This document shows positions 1 to 5,509 of a stretch of DNA of 6,225 nucleotides, one piece after another. The position numbers and the translations under genes are program-made. Location of the stretch: NCBI GenBank assembly GCA_046760105.1, contig JBHIDJ010000168.1:1-6225 (forward strand). Direction: 5' to 3'. Source of the DNA: JBHIDJ01 sp046760105. Its GTDB lineage: Bacteria; Pseudomonadota; Gammaproteobacteria; Acidiferrobacterales; SPGG2. The notes under the pieces are model-generated. The model searched no databases. It was not told the origin of the DNA and saw only the letters and a list, made by a program, of their open reading frames with translations. The stretch's first letter is position 1. Each line of letters starts with the position of its first letter.

Positions 1-307
1 GACGAGCGATAACCACCACCGGAATTCCGAGACGCTCGTGCAGACCACGCACATCAACCACATTGAACCCGGCAAAAGCAATACCCTGCAACATGACGGC
101 CTGAATATGAGCCTGATAGCGCGATTGCGATATCAGTCGAATCAGGGTGTCCGTACTGTTTGTCCCGTCGCGGCGTACCTTGCCTGAGACCACGCCTTCC
201 AGGCGTAAGCCGGAATAAACTGTGCCAACCACAAGCACGTCACCGCGATGACCAGGTTCAAAGGGTGCATCATCAAAGCCGACGACATGGGCCAAGCGAC
301 GCGGCAT
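1..307 (-). CDS. DUF99 family protein (endonuclease V-like, COG1628), C-terminus cut by window edge
   Basis: The 102 visible residues match the N-terminal part of the DUF99/UPF0215 family, known mostly from archaea and some bacteria and held to be a relative of endonuclease V with an RNase H-like fold. The function is not established. Visible signatures are GFDDAPF (residues 10-16), a YSGLRLEGVVSGKV strand pair (31-44), and GIAFAGFNVVD followed by an LHE motif (75-91). The Asp pair at 11-12 is the expected first metal-binding position by analogy with endonuclease V. The start is well fixed: an in-frame TAG lies directly before the ATG. The Shine-Dalgarno sequence is weak (a GAG about 10 bases upstream). 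The gene follows the Rid gene by 25 bases on the same strand and may be cotranscribed with it. Residue 74 is Gln, where I recall Asp in many DUF99 proteins. The rest of the gene lies left of the window. Confidence 0.85.
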   Translation of the reverse strand, partial: MPRRLAHVVGFDDAPFEPGHRGDVLVVGTVYSGLRLEGVVSGKVRRDGTNSTDTLIRLISQSRYQAHIQAVMLQGIAFAGFNVVDVRGLHERLGIPVVVIAR

Positions 308-332
308 CTATCGCTTACTCGGTTCTAAAGCT

Positions 333-755
333 TTATGGACGGCTGTGCAAACGGTCTGTTGCGCTATCGCTGACAAAAGCGTCTGCCTCAATTTCTACGA
401 GCATCTCGGGCGAAACCAAGCGGCTCACCTCCACCATACTGGTTGCAGGCTTCACCGCACTGAAAAATTCACCATGAGCTCTACCCACTTTTTCCCAGTC
501 TTCAATATTCACCACATACATGCGAGTACGCACGACATCCCTCAAAGTCGCCCGCGCTTGTTTTAGGGCGGACTCAATGTTCTTAAGTGTCTTCACCGTC
601 TGTGCGTAAGCGTCGCCGACGCCGACAATCTGCCCGTTTTTGTCGGTCGCCGTAGTCCCCGATACATACACATGTGGACCTACTTTGACCGCCCGCGAAT
701 AACCAACCGTTCGCTCCCAAGCGGTACCGGTGGATATGGTCTGTCTTTGCATCAT
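333..755 (-). CDS. RidA/YjgF/YER057c/UK114 (Rid) family protein lacking the RidA substrate-binding Arg
   Basis: A 140-residue single-domain Rid protein, close to the family norm of about 130. Rid proteins are small cytoplasmic trimers, and the RidA branch hydrolyses reactive enamines/imines such as 2-aminoacrylate. Visible family features are VGPHVYVSGTTATD (25-38), the helix carrying YAQTVKTLKNIESAL (50-64), VVRTRMYVVNIEDW (74-87), and the C-terminal strand VEVSRL...VEIEADAFV (108-128). In E. coli RidA the segment PARSCVEV supplies Arg105, which holds the substrate carboxylate. Here the segment reads PATSMVEV, so Arg is replaced by Thr105. That places it outside classical RidA, among the Arg-less Rid subfamilies whose activity is unclear. 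The ATG at 755 is followed at once by a second ATG at 752, and either could be used; a GGGG lies about 6 bases upstream of the first. The reading frame stays open upstream to about 947, but that part is out of frame with dpaL and unlike any Rid protein. Its neighbour dpaL makes 2-aminoacrylate, which fits a Rid role. Confidence 0.92.
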   Translation of the reverse strand: MMQRQTISTGTAWERTVGYSRAVKVGPHVYVSGTTATDKNGQIVGVGDAYAQTVKTLKNIESALKQARATLRDVVRTRMYVVNIEDWEKVGRAHGEFFSAVKPATSMVEVSRLVSPEMLVEIEADAFVSDSATDRLHSRP

Positions 756-849
756 TGTTGCCCCAAGCGTGTTGTAAGAATGGTTAAGGTTCGATTGCCA
801 CCGGCTGCGCAAAGCCAGTATGCAAAGCAGCTTATCGTCGCATAGCTGC
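756..849 (-). promoter_or_regulatory. dpaL-rid intergenic leader with mutually exclusive hairpins
   Basis: This 94-base gap between the dpaL stop and the rid start can form alternative stems on the minus-strand transcript. The first is GCAGCT (849-844) with AGCTGC (832-827), an 11-base loop. The second is GCTGC (831-827) with GCAGC (808-804), an 18-base loop. The middle segment is shared, so only one can form at a time. The 7-mer GCAAAGC (plus strand) also occurs twice here, at 809-815 and 822-828. The stems are only 5-6 bp and no T-run follows, so this is at most a candidate attenuator or mRNA-processing site. It could be chance. Confidence 0.25.
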
Positions 850-2046
850 TCATCCAACAATGCGCTGATACATGTCCGGATCGGTCGCACCCTCCGTCGA
901 GAACAAGAGAATCTTTGAGTTGCTATCCTTATGGATCTCGCCCGCAATCGTACGTAGCTCAGGCTGATTAGATAAACACGTGACTAAGCCCGCGGTGACT
1001 GCCCCGGCTTCTCCAGAAGTGATTCTCGGATCTCCTGCAACCGGCTTAGCTAGAACACGCATCCCCGTCGCCGCCACGGCATCGGAGCATGTGAAGAACC
1101 CATCGCTGTGATCGCGCAGAATTGGCCAGGCGAGCGAGCTTGGCCTACCGGCCGCCAATCCAACCATGATCGTGTCCAGGTCACCCGGTATCGTTCTTGC
1201 CAGTCCGTCGTCGGTCTTGGCGGATGCGAAAAAGCAAGCCGCATTGGTCGGCTCAACAACATAAAGCAATGGACAGTCTTCACCATAATGTTCTTTCAGA
1301 TATCCATGCAACGCCCCGGCGAGTGAACCTACCCCCGCCTGGATGAACACATGGGTCGGTTTCTCGCCTTGCAGCTGCTCCACCGCCTCGGCAAACATCG
1401 TCAGGTAGCCCTGCATGACCCACATCGGGATTTCTTCATAACCCGGCCACGCTGTGTCTTGAAGCAGGATCCAGTTATGCTTCTCCGCCATGTTAGCGGC
1501 GTGCTCCACGCTCTCATCATAGCTGCCGGTGGTCACACTCGCATCGGCGCCTAGTGAGCGGATGTTCGCGACGCGTGCGGCGGACGCGCCCTGTGGCAAA
1601 TAAACGACTGCTCTTTGCCCCAACTCTCTTGCCGCCCAGGCCACGGCACGCCCGTGATTGCCGTCGGTTGCGGTGACAAAGGTAAGTTCACCAAAATCCC
1701 TTTTCAGCTTTAGTGAGCGTAAAGAATCAAAAGATACTTCCTCGATACTCACCTCCAGCTTCTGCGCAATAAACTTTCCAATGGCGTAAGAGGCACCGAG
1801 GACTTTAAAGGCATCTAGCCCAAACCGGTGTGACTCATCCTTTACCCATAACGCGGTAATTCCCAACGAACGTGCTAGCGCGCGTAGGCGTACCAACGGC
1901 GTTGGCTTGTAGCCCACAAGACGCCGATGGAAACCTCTTGCTACGTCGGCCGCTGAAGGGGAAAAGCGGCTCGCATCGAACTGTCTGTTAGCCGCAACTC
2001 GCACGAAGCGATTGGCCACATATTCGATCTTAAGGTCACTGGTCAT
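850..2046 (-). CDS. dpaL: Diaminopropionate ammonia-lyase (DpaL/YgeX), PLP-dependent fold type II
   Basis: DpaL breaks down 2,3-diaminopropionate to pyruvate and two ammonia through a 2-aminoacrylate intermediate, using PLP in the cytosol. The 398 residues equal the length I recall for E. coli YgeX. Family features in order: LKIEYVANRF at the N-terminus, GYKPTPLVRL (45-54), KDESHRFGLDAFKVLGASYA (69-88) with the PLP-binding Lys81, TATDGNHGRAVAW (125-137) with catalytic-type Asp128, DTAWPGY (197-203) with Asp197, the phosphate loop QAGVGSLAG (236-244), VVEP (263-266), ITSGEAGAV (342-350) and STEGATD (383-389). Asp128 and Asp197 correspond to the E. coli active-site pair D120/D189. No key residue is missing. 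The start is fixed by an in-frame TAA two codons upstream and by alignment to the YgeX N-terminus, yet no Shine-Dalgarno sequence precedes it: the adjoining bases read CCACCT. It follows the dioxygenase gene by 93 bases and precedes the rid gene by 94, all on one strand. Threonine/serine dehydratases are the nearest alternative, but the KDES...FKVLGASYA and TATDGNHGR context is DpaL-like. Confidence 0.95.
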   Translation of the reverse strand: MTSDLKIEYVANRFVRVAANRQFDASRFSPSAADVARGFHRRLVGYKPTPLVRLRALARSLGITALWVKDESHRFGLDAFKVLGASYAIGKFIAQKLEVSIEEVSFDSLRSLKLKRDFGELTFVTATDGNHGRAVAWAARELGQRAVVYLPQGASAARVANIRSLGADASVTTGSYDESVEHAANMAEKHNWILLQDTAWPGYEEIPMWVMQGYLTMFAEAVEQLQGEKPTHVFIQAGVGSLAGALHGYLKEHYGEDCPLLYVVEPTNAACFFASAKTDDGLARTIPGDLDTIMVGLAAGRPSSLAWPILRDHSDGFFTCSDAVAATGMRVLAKPVAGDPRITSGEAGAVTAGLVTCLSNQPELRTIAGEIHKDSNSKILLFSTEGATDPDMYQRIVG

Positions 2047-2139
2047 AGGTGGTTAGTCAGACGCTACGCTGACATCACCGAACGCCAACCTTGCCGGTGT
2101 CAGTGCCCTGGACCTTCGAACTTGCGCCAAGGTGCGTGG

Positions 2140-2922
2140 TCAGTCCCAAGCATAAGCAGCCATGGAGAGAACACCGTATGTGAACGCGTGGTGCAGTTTA
2201 CGCCCGCGTGCACTTTTGCCGGCTGCACCCATGGGAACAAAAAGCGGCACGAAGTGTTCACGCGTGGGGTGATTGCGTTGGGCGCTCGGGGCGTGCGTCT
2301 CGAAATCGATCAGCACATCCTCTCGGCCGTGCGTAACAGCGTCTTCCAGCCAGCCATCGAACGCCTGCACATAGTCTAGTGGCATGGCATCGATCGATTG
2401 GCCGCGAAACTCCCTGAGGTTGTGTGTTGCCCCACCACTTCCCAGGATCAGCACCCCTTCGGCCCGCAACGCGCGCAACGCCCGTCCCAGCTCGAGATGG
2501 TGTCGGACGCCAAGGTGGGTTTGGACCGAGAGCTGCACCACGGGTATGTCAGCGTCAGGATACATTAGCTTTAAGGGCACCCAGGCGCCGTGGTCCAGAC
2601 CACGCGTCTCATCGATAGACGCTTCGTAGCCGGCGTCACGCAGTAGCGTCGCAACCTGTTCCGCAAACACGGGACTGCCAGGGGCCGCGTAGTGGATTTC
2701 GTACAAGCGGTCGGGAAACCCGTAGAAGTCGTGTATGGTTTCTGGGTTGGATGCACCCGTGAGCTTCGGGCTCGACGTTTCCCAATGCGCAGAGATACAC
2801 AGTACGACCCGTGGCCGCGTGAGCATGCCGCCCAGGGTCTTGAGGAACGCGGGGGTCGGCCCGGCATCGATCAAAAGCGTCGGCGCGCCGTGCGAAACGA
2901 AGATAGCGGGAATCGCGTTCAT
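2140..2922 (-). CDS. ygiD: Class III extradiol ring-cleavage dioxygenase, LigB/YgiD (4,5-DOPA dioxygenase-like) family
   Basis: A 260-residue protein of the DODA/YgiD family (LigB superfamily), the usual length for the group. Members cleave catechol rings such as L-DOPA with a metal held by three histidines; the natural bacterial substrate is mostly unknown. The ligand set is visible: His11 in FVSHGAPTLL, His46 in CISAHWET, and His223 in PTREHFVPLFVPMGA. His111 in GLDHGAWVPLKLMYP and His167 in GSGGATHNLR are the other conserved active-site histidines. IHDFYGFP (63-70), the PAPGSP-like AAPGSP (79-84) and ADIPVVQLS (124-132) complete the family pattern. There is no signal peptide, so it should be cytoplasmic. 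The ATG is preceded by GGGAAGG ending 2 bases upstream, an acceptable but tight ribosome site. It lies between csaA, after a possible terminator hairpin, and dpaL, on the same strand. A role in aromatic catabolism is not supported by its neighbours, so the substrate remains open. Confidence 0.93.
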   Translation of the reverse strand: MNAIPAIFVSHGAPTLLIDAGPTPAFLKTLGGMLTRPRVVLCISAHWETSSPKLTGASNPETIHDFYGFPDRLYEIHYAAPGSPVFAEQVATLLRDAGYEASIDETRGLDHGAWVPLKLMYPDADIPVVQLSVQTHLGVRHHLELGRALRALRAEGVLILGSGGATHNLREFRGQSIDAMPLDYVQAFDGWLEDAVTHGREDVLIDFETHAPSAQRNHPTREHFVPLFVPMGAAGKSARGRKLHHAFTYGVLSMAAYAWD

Positions 2923-2991
2923 CGCCTTCCCATCGTAAATCGCCCTAAAGTTTCACGCCCGCGTCAGGAAATACATTGCCTCATTACAACA

Positions 2992-3006
2992 CCAGGCAGC
3001 GCCTGG
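2992..3006 (-). terminator. Possible weak terminator hairpin downstream of csaA
   Basis: CCAGGC (2992-2997) and GCCTGG (3001-3006) form a perfect 6-bp GC-rich stem with a 3-base loop, 4 bases past the csaA stop codon. On the minus-strand transcript the following bases read TGTTGTAATG, only partly T-rich, so termination may be leaky. It would separate the atl-csaA unit from the dioxygenase gene, whose start is about 70 bases further on. Confidence 0.4.
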
Positions 3007-3010
3007 GAAC

Positions 3011-3346
3011 TTAAGCAATGCGCGCACCATTACTTACTCTAAAAGTAGGCTCAAGAAGTACCACGCCGCTGTCTGGACACACGGCACCCAGTATCAGTAC
3101 CTCGGACTTGATCCCCGCGATCCGTTTAGGATTAAAGTTCATCACCGCAACAACTTGCTTACCGACGAGTGCTTCCTCGGTGTAGTTGTCGGTCAGTTGT
3201 GCCGAGCTTACGCGTGTCCCCTTTTCACCGAAATCAATCGTTAGGACGTACGCCGGCCCCCTTGCCTTGGGGTTTGGTTTTGCGTCTGTAATCGTGCCGG
3301 TACAGATTTCGACCTTCAGGAAATCGTCAAATTCAATGCGTGCCAT
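3011..3346 (-). CDS. csaA: tRNA-binding protein CsaA (EMAP/Trbp111-type OB fold)
   Basis: A 111-residue stand-alone tRNA-binding domain (COG0073), matching the roughly 110 residues of Bacillus subtilis CsaA. CsaA was described as a secretion-related chaperone, but its fold and homodimer are those of structure-specific tRNA-binding proteins; its physiological role is still unclear. Signatures are FDDFLKVEICTGTI (6-19), the strand VLTIDFG (34-40), SSAQLTDNY (47-55), GKQVVAVMNFNPKRIAGIKS (62-81) with EVLILGAV (82-89), and the closing VLLEP and VSNGARI (96-110). The RIAG-KSEVL and NG-RI features favour CsaA over E. coli YgjH, the closest alternative. The start is well supported: AGGA lies 4-5 bases before the ATG. 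It follows atl by 21 bases on the same strand, so the two are probably cotranscribed. A hairpin follows its stop. Confidence 0.94.
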   Translation of the reverse strand: MARIEFDDFLKVEICTGTITDAKPNPKARGPAYVLTIDFGEKGTRVSSAQLTDNYTEEALVGKQVVAVMNFNPKRIAGIKSEVLILGAVCPDSGVVLLEPTFRVSNGARIA

Positions 3347-3367
3347 TTTCCTAACCGAAATAGAGTT

Positions 3368-3700
3368 TTATGCCGGGCCGCGCCAGCCGACCGCGTGGAA
3401 ACTCACGCGTCCTTGCCGGTCAAAGCAAACGCCCTCCGCTTCCAGCAGGCCGCGTTGGCGAATACCGCCGTCACCACGACGTCGCGAACTGATCCTGCCC
3501 TCGTGATTGATTACACGATGCCAGGGTATATCGCTACCGGCGGGGACCGCGGCCATTGCAAAACCTACACTGCGAGCCGTGCACTTGCCGACAATGGCCG
3601 CAATCTGGCCGTAAGTGGCCACGTGTCCATATGGAATCTGACAAACAACCGCATAGATACGATGATACAAGGAGTCGGCTTCGGTCCGGTCTGTCAACAT
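3368..3700 (-). CDS. atl: Alkyltransferase-like protein (ATL; MGMT family without the acceptor Cys)
   Basis: A 110-residue protein equivalent to the DNA-binding domain of O6-alkylguanine-DNA alkyltransferase. YHRIYAVVCQIPYGHVATYGQIA (12-34) is the winged-helix part; its TYGQIA is typical. Arg43 in CTARSVGFAM is the expected base-flipping Arg finger. The catalytic PCHRV motif of true alkyltransferases reads PWHRV here (59-63), so Trp60 replaces the alkyl-acceptor Cys. This is the hallmark of ATL proteins such as E. coli YbaZ. ATLs bind O6-alkylguanine tightly and pass the lesion to nucleotide excision repair instead of repairing it themselves. The C-terminal INHEGRIS (64-71) and LLEAEGV (85-91) also fit. 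The ATG at 3700 has only a weak GTGGG about 6 bases upstream. The gene leads a minus-strand pair with csaA and is divergent from the molybdenum carrier gene. Confidence 0.93.
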   Translation of the reverse strand: MLTDRTEADSLYHRIYAVVCQIPYGHVATYGQIAAIVGKCTARSVGFAMAAVPAGSDIPWHRVINHEGRISSRRRGDGGIRQRGLLEAEGVCFDRQGRVSFHAVGWRGPA

Positions 3701-3927
3701 TATGTACCCACACTAGTATCCTTCTGAACAACGGAGCAGCACTACTGATACACCATTGTCTTGCGCCGGGATGGCTCAGCCAGTACCGTATAGAAGATCG
3801 GCAAAGCACGGTTTTGTAGCGCGTGGCCCGCCCATATCCTCTCATGCCCGGAAACATTGGTGAACTGCTTTTGGCCGCCACCGCGTTTGTCATGCATCGT
3901 GCTTTGCCCCGGATCATGAGGATGTGA
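3701..3927. promoter_or_regulatory. Divergent intergenic region between atl and the molybdenum carrier gene
   Basis: These 227 bases must hold the promoters of both divergent genes. I could not identify a convincing -35/-10 pair on either strand. The main visible structure is the inverted repeat given separately. A 27-codon plus-strand frame (3844-3927) ends in TGA directly before the ATG of the carrier gene; it has no good ribosome site and I do not call it a gene. Confidence 0.4.
3800..3908. repeat. Perfect 11-base inverted repeat, 87-base spacer
   Basis: GGCAAAGCACG at 3800-3810 is the exact reverse complement of CGTGCTTTGCC at 3898-3908. A GATC abuts the left arm (3796-3799), and another lies 3 bases outside the right arm (3912-3915), so the outer pairing is imperfect. 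The right arm sits just upstream of the GAGG ribosome site of the carrier gene. Possible readings are a pair of operator half-sites, a long-range mRNA stem, or the ends of a degenerate miniature element. None is proven. Confidence 0.45.
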
Positions 3928-4446
3928 ATGGTGGTGTGCAAGATCATGTCTGGCGGACAGACCGGCGTGGACCGTGCGGCCTTGGATGTTGCGCTGGAGC
4001 TTGGTATTCCCTGCGGAGGATGGTGTCCGCGCGGACGCAAAGCGGAAGATGGGGTTATTCCAAGTCTTTACCCGCTCAGCGAGACATGTTCCACCGATTA
4101 TTCAGAGCGCACCGCGCGCAACGTGCTCGACGCGAATGCCACACTCATCATCACGCGTGGGCCCATGTCTGGTGGAACGGCGTTAACGGCGGAGATAGCG
4201 CGCCGTAGGAACAAGCCCTGCCGGATCGTCGACCTCGATCGTACACCGGGCCCGCACGCAGTTCGCGCATGGCTCACGCGAGAGCACGTGTCTATCCTAA
4301 ACGTCGCTGGCCCGAGAGAAAGTGGGTGCCCAGGAATCTACGACCGCGCCGTCCACTTCTTACGCCAGCTTCTTGATCAAAAAGGAAGATTCCAGTCCTT
4401 GCGGGCCGACGATTCTGAGGAACTCCATCCCCGAGGCTCGAAATAA
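3928..4446 (+). CDS. Putative molybdenum (cofactor) carrier protein, SLOG/YpsA-related Rossmann fold
   Basis: A 172-residue protein of the putative molybdenum carrier family (MoCo carrier, Pfam family related to YpsA in the SLOG superfamily). An algal member binds and protects molybdenum cofactor; bacterial members are largely assigned by homology, and SLOG proteins in general bind nucleotides or nucleotide-like ligands. The signatures are clear: KIMSGGQTGVDRAALDVAL (5-23) is the glycine-rich ligand loop, followed by GIPCGGWCPRGRKAEDG (26-42) and YPL-ET (48-53). ITRGPMSGGTALT (75-87) is the second loop, and LNVAGPRES-CPGIY (124-138) ends the domain. About 20 polar residues after Leu149 look like a non-conserved tail. 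The start is strongly supported by GAGG six bases before the ATG. No molybdenum cofactor synthesis gene or molybdoenzyme is in the window, so the ligand cannot be inferred from context. Confidence 0.93.
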   Translation: MVVCKIMSGGQTGVDRAALDVALELGIPCGGWCPRGRKAEDGVIPSLYPLSETCSTDYSERTARNVLDANATLIITRGPMSGGTALTAEIARRRNKPCRIVDLDRTPGPHAVRAWLTREHVSILNVAGPRESGCPGIYDRAVHFLRQLLDQKGRFQSLRADDSEELHPRGSK

Positions 4447-4553
4447 ACCAGCGCAGCTTCACTTGCCATAAAATCACAACCGGATGAAGATTAGTCACTG
4501 CAGACAGTCGCGGCCGCCCCACAGCAGGATCTCAGTCGCACCGAATCGCTCTC

Positions 4554-4577
4554 AACCACCCGTGGTTATATTGTTTG
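4554..4577 (+). terminator. Possible terminator hairpin between convergent genes
   Basis: AACCAC (4554-4559) and GTGGTT (4562-4567) are complementary around CC, giving in practice a 5-bp stem with a 4-base loop. ATATTGTTTG follows on the plus strand, a partly T-rich tail. It lies about 110 bases past the carrier gene stop and just beyond the end of the PilZ gene. The stem is short, so this is tentative. Confidence 0.3.
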
Positions 4578-4588
4578 AGGACACGCGT

Positions 4589-5173
4589 CTACGCTTCAGA
4601 CTGCTTGTCGAGAACGTGTTGCGCAAGGAGTTCGCGATCTTTCTCGCGAATCTTGCAGAATTCCACGCCGACGCGGTATGGCAAATCCGGTTCTGTGTCG
4701 GGCTCATGCCTACGGTATACGACCCTGCCATAGGTGAGAATACCGGTGTAAGCAGGAAGCAGGATCAGTTCGATTTCTAGCATAGTGTCTACTGGAATCG
4801 ACGTCTCGGCATAAAAACCGATGCCGCCAGCACTGAGGTTCACGCTGCAAGTAGGCTCTTGGGATACATCTATCTCCTGCATCAGAAAGGCCCGCGCGAC
4901 CAGGTCGAGCTTGCGTTCCAACAACCGCAAATACTGAGCGATCTCCAACGATTGCTCCCGGATCTTGTGTAGCAGTGGCTCCATCTGCCGGCTGGTCGCC
5001 GCAAAGGTGGACGTTAGCGTCAACCGGTTAGGCAGGTTTGCGTCTAGTTGCTCAATGTCGGTGGGCACCTGATTTCCAGCAATCATGCGGTAGCGCAAAA
5101 TGACACCATCATCGATGCGACAAAATCGCCGACGTTCCTCTGGTCGCTGCGCTGGGCCTGTTTCCTCACTCAT
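4589..5173 (-). CDS. PilZ-domain c-di-GMP-binding protein with long helical insertion (tetrameric tPilZ type)
   Basis: A 194-residue protein with both c-di-GMP motifs of PilZ domains. RxxxR is in ERRRFCRID (Arg15 and Arg19), and (D/N)xSxxG is in NLSAGGIGF (Asn112, Ser114, Gly117). In ordinary PilZ domains these lie a few dozen residues apart. Here they are almost 100 apart, and residues about 52-100 are a charged, heptad-like helical stretch (for example MEPLLHKIREQSLEIAQYL) probably forming a coiled coil. Beta strands MLEIELILLP (131-140), GILTYGRVVYRR (144-155) and PYRVGVEF (165-172) complete the barrel. This layout matches the tetrameric PilZ protein XC_6012 of Xanthomonas, assembled through such helices. 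The start is supported by GAGGG 8 bases before the ATG. There is no signal peptide or membrane segment, so it should be cytoplasmic. It converges on the carrier gene and is divergent from the GGT-family gene; its output target is not evident. Confidence 0.92.
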   Translation of the reverse strand: MSEETGPAQRPEERRRFCRIDDGVILRYRMIAGNQVPTDIEQLDANLPNRLTLTSTFAATSRQMEPLLHKIREQSLEIAQYLRLLERKLDLVARAFLMQEIDVSQEPTCSVNLSAGGIGFYAETSIPVDTMLEIELILLPAYTGILTYGRVVYRRHEPDTEPDLPYRVGVEFCKIREKDRELLAQHVLDKQSEA

Positions 5174-5509
5174 TGGATGTTCCCTCTACACCGCATTCCA
5201 TGGCTGCCGGGCGGGTTACTTGCACCTGAACCCTGTGATGCTTTGATCGCTGCAAATTCCATACCATTATCTTACGCAACGTTCGTGGATCATTCTTCGC
5301 TCTAGCCCTGAATGATTGTGATCTCCACTCGGTTCTAAGCGCGGTGCTCGCGTGTGTCGTTGTCCGCTATCGGCCTTGTCCCAAGCCGGCAATTGTCACA
5401 CGAGGCATTCATATGCGCGCTGGCGCCCGCAAGACGCCGCTAGGCCCCAGACTGCCTACACCTTTGCGTTTTCCGCTATATTCCGATTATTGGTTACGCT
5501 AACGTGGTT
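5174..5509. promoter_or_regulatory. 336-base divergent intergenic region between pilZ-type gene and GGT-family gene
   Basis: I see no tRNA, known small RNA or convincing gene here. It must carry the promoters of both flanking genes. The best minus-strand -10 candidate for the PilZ gene is GATAAT (complement of 5266-5271), without a good -35. On the plus strand TATATT (5477-5482) could be a -10 for the GGT-family gene, again without a clear -35. Short frames exist: a minus 30-codon frame (5170-5262) whose TGA overlaps the PilZ ATG, and a plus 29-codon frame (5413-5502). Neither has a convincing ribosome site or a recognisable product. Confidence 0.35.

Noticed and set aside
756..947. Upstream extension of the Rid frame by 64 residues, overlapping the end of dpaL
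   Set aside because: The extra residues are Arg/Cys/Ser-rich, unlike any Rid protein, and part of them is the dpaL sequence read in another frame. The Met-Met start at 755/752 gives a normal Rid length.
2069..2103. Imperfect inverted repeat CTGACA...TGTCAG between the dioxygenase gene and dpaL
   Set aside because: Only a 6-bp stem plus a bulged 3-bp extension with a long loop, and no T-run follows on either strand. Too weak to call a terminator or operator.
3534..4040. 168-codon minus-strand frame across the divergent intergenic region
   Set aside because: It overlaps both atl and the carrier gene in the wrong frame, its composition is rich in Arg, Ser, Cys and His, and it resembles no family.
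5413..5502. 29-codon plus-strand frame ahead of the GGT-family gene
   Set aside because: No ribosome-binding site, a very basic product with no recognisable features, and a length expected by chance.
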